Shown: positions 10,139 to 19,852, numbered from the stretch's first letter. The stretch is 64,000 nt of DNA from Salininema proteolyticum (GCF_042685645.1 NZ_JBHUNX010000001.1:248001-312000), one strand, 5' to 3'. A program made the numbers and translations. The notes: generated by a model not told the origin, from the sequence alone.

Positions 10139-10332
10139 GGGATGCTCCTATTCCGATTTCTCAGACATCTTGGGGTTTCGGTCCAGGCCGGGCGGCCGGG
10201 ACGGTTGAGAGTATGTCAGATAACAATCCGTTTAGGAGATCGTCCCCGTGGGGGGTATCTCACCCGTGTGCGATAGATATGTTACTCTTCGACAAAAATC
10301 AGAAACCTCTCATTTTGGTTGGAGACCCCCTC

Positions 10333-13300
10333 GTGTCCACTCCTTCGAGACGCCCTGTGCCGGAATACAAGACAGAACTCTCTGCTTTGGACTCGCCGTG
10401 GTCCGCGTCGCGAAGGGACCTGTCGCGCCGGGCGCTCGTGTTCGCCGCCGTCATGGCCCTTTTCGTGGGCCTCTTCGTGGCCGTCGCCGGATGGGAGGCG
10501 CCGTACCGGCCTGAGATCGCCGACGAAGTAGAGTCCGTTCCCGGCGAGGACTTCGAGCCCGGCGACCCCGATCTTCCCCCAGACGGCACGGCCGACCGCG
10601 GGGTCGAGGGTGAACGGGAGGTCGACTTTCCCGAATCCGACGCGGTGCGGGTGGATCTGAAGGGTTCCTCTTGGACGGATGTTCCAGGCTTGGATGCCTC
10701 GGTCCGTGCCGTGGCCTCCGGCAGCGAGAACGCCGAGACGCCGCGCAGCGTCCGGATCTCCTTGAAGTCCGCCTCGGCCGCCGAGGGTCTGGACTGGGAG
10801 GTTGAGCGGACGGACGGTTCGGTCGAACCGGGCTCGGTCGAGATGCGGTTCGATTACGGCTCTTACCGCGATGCGGCCGGCGCCGACTGGGACGACCGCC
10901 TCAAGGTCTACGACCGTTCCAGCGGAACTCCGATCGCGTCCGAGAACAACGGTGTCGAGGGAACCGTCACGGCGCGCATCGATCTGAAACCCGTAAAGAA
11001 AGCCGCATACCAGACCAACGACGGTTCGAGCGGCTCGGTCAGCACGGCTTCGGTCACGGTGGCCGCCTCGGCCTCCGGCGCCAACGGCAGCTTCGCCGCC
11101 ACGACGCTCTCTCCGTCGGCCACGTGGAGCGCGGGCAATCCGACCGGTGACTTCTCCTGGTCCTACCCTCTGGACGTGCCCTCCTCTCCGGGCAGCCTGG
11201 ACCCGTCCATAGGGTTCTCCTACTCTTCGTCCTCGGTCGACGGCCGCAACGAGTCGACCAACAACCAGCCGTCCGTCATCGGCGAGGGCTTCAACTTCGA
11301 GTCCGGGTTCATCGAGCGCAAATACTCGGCGTGCCAGACGGACGACGAGGACGGGGCGAACAACCCCGACCCCGTCGGTGGCGACCAGTGTTGGCGCACG
11401 GACAACGCGACCTTGTCGCTCAACGGGTCCGGAGGCGAGCTGATCCTCGACGACGACACCGGTGAGTGGAGGATAAAGAACGACGACTCTTCCAAGGTCG
11501 AAAAGCTCACGGGCGCGACCAACGGGGACGACAACGGCGAATACTGGCGGGTCACCACGTCGGCCGGCATCCAGTATTACTTTGGGCTCAACCGCCTGCC
11601 GGGCTACGCCTCCGGCAAGAGCGAGACGGAATCCACCGCCACCGTTCCGGTCTTCGGCAACCACACCGGGGAGCCCTGCCACTCGTCTTCGTTCGGGGAC
11701 TCCTGGTGCCAGCAGGCCTGGCGCTGGCAGTTGGACTGGGTCGTCGATCCCCACGGCAACGCCATGGCCTACTTCTATGAGGGCGAGGGCAACCACTACC
11801 TCCTCAACCTGGACGACAACGAGCCCGTCGCCTACGATCGCGCCGTCAACCTCAAGCGCATCGACTACGGACTCCGCAAGGGCGACGCCTACTCCGGTGC
11901 CACCAACCGCGTCGAGTTCACCCTCACCGACCGCTGTGCCCCGGGGAGCGTGTGCGACTACGACCACCCCGAGAACTGGCCCGACACACCGCTCGACCAA
12001 GCCTGCGACGGAACCGCTTCGGACTGCGCGGAGATCTACACTCCGGCCTTCTTCACCGATAAGCGGTTGAGCAAGGTGACCACCAAGGCCAACGTAAACG
12101 GAACGTGGAAGGGCGTGGACGAGTACGAGCTGCGCCAGTCCTTCCCTGACCCGGGCGATTCGACCAGAGCCGGTCTCTGGTTGGCCGGAATCCAGCGGAC
12201 CGGGCTCGCAGGAGACAATCCTATTTCCATGCCGGAGACCGTCTTCCACGGCCTGCAGCTGTCCAACCGCGTCCAGAAGTCGTTGGACACCAAGGCGCCC
12301 ATGAACTGGTGGCGCGTCAAGTCGATCAAGAACGGGACCGGCGGCACCACCACCGTCAACTACTCCGGCGAGCAGTGCAACGCCAAGGACGGCGTCATGC
12401 CGTCGAGCCCTGAGGGCAACGACATGCGCTGCATGCCCATCATCACGACGACCGCCGAGGACAACGGCGGCACGCCCGAGCACGACTGGTACCACAAGTA
12501 CGTGGTCACCGATGTCGCGGACATCGACACTACGGGCGGCGCTCCGGCCGTGACCACCAGGTACGAGTACGTCGGGAAGCCCGCTTGGCGTTTCACCGAC
12601 GACGACGGGCTCACCGATCCCGCCTACAAGACCTGGTCGCAGTACCGCGGTTACTCGGCAGTCCGGACCGTTATCGGCGACGGCGACGACATGAAGATGA
12701 CCACCGAGACCACGTACTTCCGCGGTCTCGACGGACAGAAGCTGCCCGACGGCTCTACCACGTCGGTCAAGGTCGACGGAATCACCGACCACGACGAGTT
12801 CGCCGGCCGGCCCCGCGTCAAGAAGACGATCCTCGACGGCCGAGTCATTTCCAAGCAGACCACGACTCCTTGGCGGTCCAGTCCCACGGCCACCCGTGCG
12901 CGTGACTGGGGGACGGTCCATGCGAGGCACACTGGCACCGCCTCGGTCGAGGCCAGTTCGCTCCAGTCGGACGGGACCTGGCGCTCGTCGGTCTCCACGA
13001 CCACCTATGACTCGTGGGGGATGGCCGTCGCCACCGAGTCCTCCGGCGATTCCGCCGTATCCGGCGACGAAGAATGCGTCAAGATCACCTACGCACGCAA
13101 CACGTCCAAGTGGATCGTCAACGCGCCGGTCCGTACCGAGGCCCTTTCGACCTCCTGCGATGCCGCACCTTCTTATCCGGAGGACCTCCTCTCCGATGAA
13201 CGCGTCTACTACGACGGCGCCACGTCGCACACCACTGCTCCGACCACCGGTGACATCACCAAGACCGAGACTCTCAAGGACTATGTGGACGGCAAGCCCG

Positions 13301-16300
13301 TCTACCTCGTCACCGGTTCCGTCACCGTTGACGAGTACGGACGTGGCCTGACCTCTACCGACGTCGACGGCAATGTCACCGAGACCTCGTACACGCCGGC
13401 CGCCGGCGGCCCGCTGACAAAGGTGACGTCGACGAATCCGCTCGGCCACGTCACGAGTCAGACCCTCGATCCACTGCGCGGTAAGCCGCTCTCGTCCACC
13501 GATGCGAACGGCAACGTCACCGAGATGCAGTACGACGCGCTCGGACGGATCACTGCAGGGTGGACCCCGGACCGGACCCGAGCCGACGGGTTCGACCCGG
13601 CCGCGAAATTCGAGTACATCCTGTCCGACACCGAGCCGAACGCAACGATCGCGCACGGAATCAACGCGAACGGCACGTACACGTCGACTGTGGAGCTGTT
13701 CGACGGGCTTCTCCGCTCTCGCCAGACGCAACTTCCCGCGCCAGGCGGCGGCCGTATCCTTTCGGACACCTTCTACAACACGCTCGGCCAGGTTCATAGA
13801 GAGTACAGCGCCTACTACAACGAGGCCGAGCCGTCCCAAACGTTCTTCGCCTCGTCCGACAGCGACATTCCCGGAATGACCGTGTACGAGTACGACTCTG
13901 CCGGCCGCGTGACCGCTGATGTCTTCTATTCCTTCGGGAACGAGCAGTACCGGACCACTAGTGATTACAACGGCGAGAAGGTCACGGTAACCGACCCTGA
14001 CGGGCGTGCCGCGACCTCGATCGTCGACGTTCGCGGCAACACCACCGAAGTCCGAAATCTGCACACGTCCGATCCCGATGGCGCTCACGACTCGATCACC
14101 TACGAGTACGACCATGCCGACCGCCTCAAGGCGATGACCGATGCGGCGGGGAACACCTGGTCCTACGAGTACGACCTCATGGGCCGCCAGATCGCTTCGG
14201 TCGACCCGGACACGGGGCGGACGGAGTCGACCTACTACGACAACGGACTCGTGGAATCGGTGACCGACTCCCGCGGCAAGAGCATGTGGTACGAGTACGA
14301 CGAGCTCGGGCGTCCGATCTACGTCATGAAGGACGACTTCTGGGGCGACCTCGTTCAGGCATACGAGTACGACATATTCGGAAAGGGCCTGCCCGCGACC
14401 ACGTCGTCATGGGATGAGGACGGGAACCAGTATAAGACCCGAGTCCTCGCCTATGACGCCGCGAGCCGGCCGGTCGGCATGCGGTACACGATGCCCACTT
14501 CGATGGGCACCGGCTTGGACCGATCGTTCGACTTCCGTTACACGTACAACCCCGACGGTTCGGTCGAAGAGATCACCTACCCGCAGGTCGGCGGGCTAGG
14601 AAAGGAGCAGGTCGTCACCACGTACGACGACTTGGGCCTGGCCCAGAGCACCTACTCGTCGAAACAGTGGTACGTCTCCGAGTCCCTGTACACCAGGTTC
14701 GCGGAGATCGCTCAGATCACGATGGACCCCGACGGGCCGAACGTGGCCGATTCTCCGTCGGCGTGGCAAGCCTTCACATACGAGAAGGGCACCCGCCGGA
14801 TGACCGGCTCGAGATTCGAGGTCTCCACCGGTCCGAACCACCAGGTCATCAACAACACCTATGAGTACTCTGACGCCGGCCTGATCACGTCGATCGACAA
14901 CCAGTCGGACCTCGGGGTGGACACCCAGTGTTTCGCCTATGACCACCTGAAGCGGATCACCGACGCCTGGACCGGGGCGGATCCGGAGGCGTGTGGGTCT
15001 GAGCCGACCAGCGCCGATAAGGTCGGAGGTTCTGCTCCCTACTGGAAGTCCTGGGAGTTCGACCTGGCGGGCAACCGCACCAAGCAGGTCGACCACCTCG
15101 CCGATGAGACGATCGATTACACCTACAGCCCGGACCAGCCGCACACCGTCACCGAGGCGACGATCACGAAGCCCGAGTCGACCAAGACTCTGGGTTACGC
15201 CTACGACAAGGCCGGGAACACGATCACCCGTGCCGACGAGAACGGTGTTCCGCAGACCCTTACCTGGTCTCCCGACGGGAAATTGGAGACGCTGGAACAG
15301 GCCGGTGACGTCACCGACTATGACTACACGGCCGACGGCAACCGCATTTCCAGGACCGACCCAAATGGGAAGACCACCGTCTTCCTGCCGGGGATGGAGG
15401 TGGTGAAGGAAGCCGACGGCTCTATCACCGCGTCGCGGTACTACTCGCACGGCGGGCAGCAGGTCGCACTGCGCACCAACGAAAACAGGGTTCACTGGCT
15501 CGGCGGTGACCACCAGGGTACGACCACTGCCACCGTCGATTCCGAAACGATGGAAGCCAACGTCCGCCATCTCGACATCTACGGGAATGAGCGTGGCGCT
15601 CCGGTCCAGTCGTGGGTCAACGACCACGGCTTCCTCGGAGGCACCCAGGATCCGTCCGGGCTGACCCATCTAGGGGCGAGAGAATACGATCCAACGCTGG
15701 GCAGGTTCATATCGGCCGACCCGATCATCGATCCCCTCTCCTCACAGCAAATGGGCGGGTACGCCTACTCGAACCACTCGCCTGTATCGTTCGCGGACCC
15801 CTCGGGATTGACTCCCGGGAAGATCAACGGGCAATCCTGCATCGACGGCGACTGCTCGTACCACAACAGTGATGGTTCCCTCCGGACCGACTGCGGCGAC
15901 TACCAGCATGAAGCCAGGTGCGGTCAAGGTACAGGGGAAGCCACCCCGAGCAACGAAGACAAGGCTACCGACCTGGCCAAGCAGGACATGAGCCAGGAGG
16001 AGAAAGAAGAGGTTCAAAAAGCCCAGGATATCCTCAACACGTCGATAGTGGATGTGGTCATAGATGTGGCCGGAGAGGTGCTGAAGGACCTCATCGGCAT
16101 CAATGACATCATGTCCTGCGTCGGTGCCGGCGATATGATGTCCTGTGCGTCCTTGCTGCTGGATCTCATCCCGTGGACCAAGATGCTGAAGGTCGGCGCC
16201 AAACTGATGAAGGCAGCCAAACGGATCTACAAGGCGGTCACGGGTTTCAAGGAGAAGCTCGCCTGGGCTCGCAGCACATTGAAGAGCTACAACGACTCTG

Positions 16301-17382
16301 CCAAGGCAGCGGCCGGCAAGTTCTTGAACAAACTTAAGAAGAAAGACAAGAAGGCAGCTGAAGCGGACGCGCCTTCCTGCCGCATCGGCAATTCGTTCAA
16401 GCCAGACGCAGAAGTCGTCATGGCGGACGGGAGTACCAAACCCATCGACGAAGTCGAACCTGGTGAGAAGGTTCTCGCCACTGATGACAGTACCGGCGAG
16501 ACCGAAGCCCGTGAAGTAGTAATGACTCGTGAGGGCACTGGAGAACGCATTCTCATCACCTTCGGCATCGACACTGATGGCGATGGAGAGTCAGATGAGA
16601 CGATCACTGCTACTGATGAGCACCCCATATGGACTGCGGACCCGGCTGAAATTCCAGTCGAAGAGCAGTTCGGTGCCAATTTGGGCAAGAGAAGCGATAA
16701 TGAAGTTGATTTCGGCGAGAAACTGAGCGTCACTGACGGATCCGGCTCCGGGGGCGGCGGACCGCCGTCTGGCGACGATCAGAACGCAGGTCCAGTCAGC
16801 TCCGCCGCGGGCACATTGACCGGTGAGTGGACTGACGCGATCAACCTGCAGGTAGGTCAGTTTCTACGTACAAGCTCTGGAACCTGGATCCAGATCGCCT
16901 CTGTGGAGAGGCATGCGGAAGACACGACGGTCTATAACCTCACGATCGCCGATCTTCATACGTACCATGTCAAAGCTGACGAAACTGACTTTCTCACTCA
17001 CAATGAGGGGTCGTGTACGCTCTATAGAGCGGACAATAGGGGCCCTGAGGAAATCTTCGAGAATGGTTTCGAGTCAAGGGGTAACAATATGGACCTGGAA
17101 GAACATGTCGCCGGTATGCGTAAGTCAGACGGAGGTCGGCTTGAAGATTCTGGCTATATTGGTACATCTATAGATGAGGCTCACGCAATTGAACGGAATC
17201 CCCAATATGTATATGAAATCAAGGGCGTGAAAGGTATCGATGTAGATAGAGAGCTGCCCGGTTTTCCCTTCGGGGGAGAGCAGGAGATCGCCGTTCCACG
17301 ATCAATTTCTCCAGGCTGTATTGTTTCATGTAGATTGCCAGACGGAACTAGAGTTATGAATCCAAACTACACAGGAGGCTGA
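10333..17382 (+). CDS. RHS-repeat polymorphic toxin with HINT and ADP-ribosyltransferase tip
   Basis: This is a 2349-residue polymorphic toxin. I chose GTG 10333 (GGAG 8 nt upstream) because it gives a basic N terminus and a membrane anchor (RRALVFAAVMALFVGLFVAV); an in-frame ATG at 10213 lies 40 codons upstream. After an acidic linker come YD/RHS repeats (for example YEYDLMGRQIASVDPDTGRT near 1275) and the RHS-core end LGAREYDPTLGRFISADP near 1780. A linker with helices follows. The HINT autoprotease spans about Cys2016 to the HN at 2223-2224. The tip (2230-2349) matches cholera/pertussis-type mono-ADP-ribosyltransferases: LYRADNR (Arg2232), GYIGTS (2275-2279) and GGEQEIAVP with the E-x-E pair at 2316/2318. 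The RHS shell should encapsulate the toxin, and HINT cleavage should release it. The last 800 bp of the locus are clearly more A/T-rich than the rest. Confidence 0.9.
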   Translation: MSTPSRRPVPEYKTELSALDSPWSASRRDLSRRALVFAAVMALFVGLFVAVAGWEAPYRPEIADEVESVPGEDFEPGDPDLPPDGTADRGVEGEREVDFPESDAVRVDLKGSSWTDVPGLDASVRAVASGSENAETPRSVRISLKSASAAEGLDWEVERTDGSVEPGSVEMRFDYGSYRDAAGADWDDRLKVYDRSSGTPIASENNGVEGTVTARIDLKPVKKAAYQTNDGSSGSVSTASVTVAASASGANGSFAATTLSPSATWSAGNPTGDFSWSYPLDVPSSPGSLDPSIGFSYSSSSVDGRNESTNNQPSVIGEGFNFESGFIERKYSACQTDDEDGANNPDPVGGDQCWRTDNATLSLNGSGGELILDDDTGEWRIKNDDSSKVEKLTGATNGDDNGEYWRVTTSAGIQYYFGLNRLPGYASGKSETESTATVPVFGNHTGEPCHSSSFGDSWCQQAWRWQLDWVVDPHGNAMAYFYEGEGNHYLLNLDDNEPVAYDRAVNLKRIDYGLRKGDAYSGATNRVEFTLTDRCAPGSVCDYDHPENWPDTPLDQACDGTASDCAEIYTPAFFTDKRLSKVTTKANVNGTWKGVDEYELRQSFPDPGDSTRAGLWLAGIQRTGLAGDNPISMPETVFHGLQLSNRVQKSLDTKAPMNWWRVKSIKNGTGGTTTVNYSGEQCNAKDGVMPSSPEGNDMRCMPIITTTAEDNGGTPEHDWYHKYVVTDVADIDTTGGAPAVTTRYEYVGKPAWRFTDDDGLTDPAYKTWSQYRGYSAVRTVIGDGDDMKMTTETTYFRGLDGQKLPDGSTTSVKVDGITDHDEFAGRPRVKKTILDGRVISKQTTTPWRSSPTATRARDWGTVHARHTGTASVEASSLQSDGTWRSSVSTTTYDSWGMAVATESSGDSAVSGDEECVKITYARNTSKWIVNAPVRTEALSTSCDAAPSYPEDLLSDERVYYDGATSHTTAPTTGDITKTETLKDYVDGKPVYLVTGSVTVDEYGRGLTSTDVDGNVTETSYTPAAGGPLTKVTSTNPLGHVTSQTLDPLRGKPLSSTDANGNVTEMQYDALGRITAGWTPDRTRADGFDPAAKFEYILSDTEPNATIAHGINANGTYTSTVELFDGLLRSRQTQLPAPGGGRILSDTFYNTLGQVHREYSAYYNEAEPSQTFFASSDSDIPGMTVYEYDSAGRVTADVFYSFGNEQYRTTSDYNGEKVTVTDPDGRAATSIVDVRGNTTEVRNLHTSDPDGAHDSITYEYDHADRLKAMTDAAGNTWSYEYDLMGRQIASVDPDTGRTESTYYDNGLVESVTDSRGKSMWYEYDELGRPIYVMKDDFWGDLVQAYEYDIFGKGLPATTSSWDEDGNQYKTRVLAYDAASRPVGMRYTMPTSMGTGLDRSFDFRYTYNPDGSVEEITYPQVGGLGKEQVVTTYDDLGLAQSTYSSKQWYVSESLYTRFAEIAQITMDPDGPNVADSPSAWQAFTYEKGTRRMTGSRFEVSTGPNHQVINNTYEYSDAGLITSIDNQSDLGVDTQCFAYDHLKRITDAWTGADPEACGSEPTSADKVGGSAPYWKSWEFDLAGNRTKQVDHLADETIDYTYSPDQPHTVTEATITKPESTKTLGYAYDKAGNTITRADENGVPQTLTWSPDGKLETLEQAGDVTDYDYTADGNRISRTDPNGKTTVFLPGMEVVKEADGSITASRYYSHGGQQVALRTNENRVHWLGGDHQGTTTATVDSETMEANVRHLDIYGNERGAPVQSWVNDHGFLGGTQDPSGLTHLGAREYDPTLGRFISADPIIDPLSSQQMGGYAYSNHSPVSFADPSGLTPGKINGQSCIDGDCSYHNSDGSLRTDCGDYQHEARCGQGTGEATPSNEDKATDLAKQDMSQEEKEEVQKAQDILNTSIVDVVIDVAGEVLKDLIGINDIMSCVGAGDMMSCASLLLDLIPWTKMLKVGAKLMKAAKRIYKAVTGFKEKLAWARSTLKSYNDSAKAAAGKFLNKLKKKDKKAAEADAPSCRIGNSFKPDAEVVMADGSTKPIDEVEPGEKVLATDDSTGETEAREVVMTREGTGERILITFGIDTDGDGESDETITATDEHPIWTADPAEIPVEEQFGANLGKRSDNEVDFGEKLSVTDGSGSGGGGPPSGDDQNAGPVSSAAGTLTGEWTDAINLQVGQFLRTSSGTWIQIASVERHAEDTTVYNLTIADLHTYHVKADETDFLTHNEGSCTLYRADNRGPEEIFENGFESRGNNMDLEEHVAGMRKSDGGRLEDSGYIGTSIDEAHAIERNPQYVYEIKGVKGIDVDRELPGFPFGGEQEIAVPRSISPGCIVSCRLPDGTRVMNPNYTGG

Positions 17383-17386
17383 TGGA

Positions 17387-17797
17387 GTGGAGATCAAAGA
17401 GCTTCGAGCGTACGTGAAAAGCGGTGAAGCCTATGTTGATGTTACGGTAGGAGTCCTTCATCTTCCACCGACTCTCCAAGTCGCCGTGCCTGGCTTGGAT
17501 TTTGAATCAGATTACAGTGAGTCAACTCTGTGGGATAGCCTTATTTCACTTCGGAAAGATCTGGAGGATTTCGGGTACATTCTATGTTGTCAAGGTTCTC
17601 GAAGGGAAGTGCAGCCTTCTGGGATGCAATTGGATATGGGTGCTACTCGTGATGCATATGTGTTCAAAGAGGGAGCTTTGGAGCTTGCTCAGAAGAATAA
17701 GGTGGATATTCTAGATCCGGTTCCCCGGGAGCAGGCGGCAACTGTTGCCGAGCAACGTGAAACTATCCGGGAGAGATGGAATACTGGCCATTCTTGA
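17387..17797 (+). CDS. Candidate immunity protein for the RHS-ART toxin
   Basis: The 136-residue soluble protein has no family I recognise. It starts at GTG 17387, 4 nt after the toxin stop, and its AGGAGG ribosome site lies inside the end of the toxin gene, so the two are translationally linked. The sequence begins with an alternating strand pattern (ELRAYVKSGEAYVDVTVGVLH), has a central DSLISLRKDLEDFGYILCCQG helix-strand, then RREVQPSGMQLDMG and a polar C-terminal helix rich in R/E. The immediate position downstream of a polymorphic toxin tip and the matching low GC are the usual signature of a cognate immunity gene. The function is inferred from position only. Confidence 0.6.
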   Translation: MEIKELRAYVKSGEAYVDVTVGVLHLPPTLQVAVPGLDFESDYSESTLWDSLISLRKDLEDFGYILCCQGSRREVQPSGMQLDMGATRDAYVFKEGALELAQKNKVDILDPVPREQAATVAEQRETIRERWNTGHS

Positions 17798-18020
17798 GAA
17801 GCTGCCTTTGAATCCTGAGCCCCTGCAGCCCATAGAAAAATAGCCTCTGGAATCAGTTTTCTTAGCTACAAGAAGGACGGCCACCGGAGGTTGTTTTGCA
17901 TCGTGCCTGCGACCCATAGCTTCACAAAGGCCATATCTCCGTCTACCCTTCCGACTGCACTGAGTCTTTTCCAGCAAGCAGTCCTGTGCGGACGGTGACC
18001 TTAACCCGTTGGGAAACAAG

Positions 18021-18077
18021 AGAACGTCCTGGTAGAAGATGTAGTTACTACAACAACAACTTCTCCCAGAAGGTTCT
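18021..18077 (+). promoter_or_regulatory. Stem-loop abutting the transposase start codon (copy A)
   Basis: Arms at 18021-18038 and 18060-18077 pair at 15 of 18 positions. The 3' arm contains the AGAAGG ribosome site and ends on the base before ATG 18078. The fold would hide the ribosome site in any transcript entering from outside the element. Confidence 0.55.
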
Positions 18078-18947
18078 ATGGATTCCAGTGTCACATACGC
18101 CGCCGTCCTACCCATCGACCGGGCTGTCGTCGGGTGGTTCTCCCGCAAACTCGCATGTCACCGCCGGAACCTCAAGACCAAGGCCAACACACGGCAGTTG
18201 ACAGCATGGGCGCAGGCAGTGCTCGTCCTGCGCTGGCTGCTGGACGGCACGAGAATCAGGCAACTGCAGGGCGACAACAACCTGGGCTGTACGACGACCT
18301 ACGCCTACCTCTGGGAGGAACTGAAAGTCCTGGCAGTCCAGGCCCCCACCATGGCCGATGCCATCGACGCCGCCCGTGCAGCCGGCGACAGCTACATCGG
18401 CCTGGACGGCACGCTCATCCTCATGGCCAAGACCCACCTGAGAGGACCGACCGATGGCGTTGACCTCTGGTTGTCGGGAAAGCATCACCGCCACGGAGCG
18501 AACATCCAGGTCATGTCGGCTCCGGACGGGTATCCGCTATGGGTGTTCGAGACCCGCCCCGGCCGTGAACACGACTCCACTGCCGTGATCAAGCATGGCA
18601 AGGAAGAAGACCTGGCCCTGCTCAGCGTCGGTATCGAGGACCGGTTGCGTCTGCTTGCCCTCGTCGATCTGGGATACGAGAAATTCAAGGACTTTCTCTC
18701 CGTTCACATGCCCCACAAGAAGAAACCGAAGAAGGAACTGAACCTGGCTCAGAAGCAGTACAACAAGGCCATCGGTGCAGCCCGAGCGTTGGCCGAGAAG
18801 GCCAACGCGGACTTGAATGTCAGGTCCAAGGCATTGGCCCTGGTCAGCCTCAATCCATGGCGCATCGGAACCATCGTAAAGGCATGCCTGGCCGTATTCC
18901 GGATCGACCGCCCACGCGGCTCCAGACTCACACCAAGTCACGGATAG
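18078..18947 (+). CDS. IS5-family (DDE_Tnp_4-type) transposase, copy A
   Basis: The 289-residue protein is an apparently intact transposase that would cut and rejoin the ends of its element. Residues 1-100 form the helical DNA-binding half (ATG at 18078, beginning MDSSVTYAAVLP). The DDE catalytic residues fit YIGLDGTLI near 115, LVDLGYEKF near 198 and EKANADLN near 238. The SGKHHRHGANIQVMSAPDG segment between the first two acidic residues is a hallmark of this transposase type. It is clearly homologous to copy B but not identical to it, so the two are different elements of one group and not a recent duplication. Translation may be limited by the stem-loop that covers its ribosome site. Confidence 0.85.
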   Translation: MDSSVTYAAVLPIDRAVVGWFSRKLACHRRNLKTKANTRQLTAWAQAVLVLRWLLDGTRIRQLQGDNNLGCTTTYAYLWEELKVLAVQAPTMADAIDAARAAGDSYIGLDGTLILMAKTHLRGPTDGVDLWLSGKHHRHGANIQVMSAPDGYPLWVFETRPGREHDSTAVIKHGKEEDLALLSVGIEDRLRLLALVDLGYEKFKDFLSVHMPHKKKPKKELNLAQKQYNKAIGAARALAEKANADLNVRSKALALVSLNPWRIGTIVKACLAVFRIDRPRGSRLTPSHG

Positions 18948-19794
18948 GTTGCGGGAAAAGGCTCACTGACGCTGAATGGGCTCTGAACGCCATGTTCCTT
19001 CCGGTTCCGGCGGCCTCGGCCGGCCGAGGCCGGCATGAGCACCGCTGCCCTGGGCGATCGTCGATGCAATCCGCTACATTGCGGACTCCGGCCCGAAATG
19101 GCGCATCCTCACAGTTGACGGTTCTCCGTTCAAGACGGTGTTCTGGTTCTATTCCCCCTGGGTCTCGCCCGGTGCGTGGAGGCTGTTTAAACACCGCTAT
19201 TCGTGAAAAGCTCCGTTACGCGACCAGATGGAAGAGTGAATTCCCAGCTACGTCCATCGATTCCTAGTCAACCAAGGCCGACATGATCGTCCCCGCAACC
19301 ATCAGGGGCCAGGGTCCATGCCGTTGCCGTAGCGAGTGTCGATGAGGGCGATTTCCAGGGTGGCCTGGTAGGTCTTGCGTTGGACCTGGCCTTTGGCTCT
19401 GTGCTTGGAGATCGTCCTTTTCACGACTCGTGGCGCGGTTTGCAGCCGTCGTTTCGGCAACGGGCTGGCAAGCAGTGCCGCCCCGATACGGCCCTTGAGA
19501 TCGATGGTCTTCTCGTCGAGGATGTTCTCTGCCCGGATAAGATGGTCACGAGCGGTTTCCACAGCGATTTTGAAACTGGCCTGCAGCGAAGTGATCTCAC
19601 CGCCGGTCACGGCGTCATCGATCACACACCGGATGACCTGGTACAACGTCAACACGGCCCAGACTTCCTGCTCGACGCCAAGCCGATCGCGGGAGCGAAG
19701 GACGCGCCCATCGCCCAGAGTCGACTTCAGATCACTGAGCTCTTCCGCGCAAGGACGTCAACACAGCCGGTAATGAACCCCTGGTAAGAAAATA

Positions 19795-19852
19795 GGAAAC
19801 CCCTTCGTGGACAATGTTTCTGGCTAATCAACAACACCACGAAGAGGTTCCC
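19795..19852 (+). promoter_or_regulatory. Stem-loop abutting the transposase start codon (copy B)
   Basis: Arms at 19795-19810 and 19837-19852 pair at 14 of 16 positions. The 3' arm contains the GAAGAGG ribosome site and ends immediately before GTG 19853. The sequence differs from the copy A stem, but the placement is the same. Confidence 0.55.

Larger units (their letters stand above)
17962..18964 (+). mobile_element. ISL2-like IS5-family element, copy A (1003 bp)
   Basis: Imperfect terminal inverted repeats begin GAGTCTTTTCC on the left and end GGAAAAGGCTC on the right. Both are flanked by a direct ACT (17959-17961 and 18965-18967). The element holds one transposase gene. A 3-bp ANT target duplication is what the ISL2 subgroup of IS5 is known for. 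It is inserted in the DUF4096 transposase relic. Confidence 0.75.
17929..19206 (+). pseudogene. IS5-type (DUF4096) transposase relic split by IS copy A
   Basis: Two pieces of one transposase flank IS copy A. Before the element, the frame reads ISVYPSDC. After it, the frame continues TDAEWALNAMFLPVPAASAGRGR. Removing the element and one copy of ACT restores YPSDCTDAEW, the standard start of DUF4096-type IS5-family transposases. A frameshift follows near 19045. The next frame carries WAIVDAIRYIADSGPKWR ... TVFWFYSPW and stops at 19204-19206, far short of the catalytic domain. No initiation codon is evident upstream of 17929. It is a dead fragment that served as target for the later insertion. 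Confidence 0.75.

Noticed and set aside
10213..10332. N-terminal extension of the RHS protein from ATG 10213
   Set aside because: The 40 extra residues lie in promoter-like sequence and precede the membrane anchor. GTG 10333 has a proper ribosome site.
10282..14115. 1277-codon frame antisense to the RHS gene
   Set aside because: The RHS frame has clear repeat motifs. The antisense protein is low-complexity and shows no family features.
19011..19032. Perfect 22-bp GC palindrome as a transposon end or operator
   Set aside because: It lies inside the DUF4096 transposase relic, where Gly/Arg codons create GC palindromes. It has no partner copy at the element ends.
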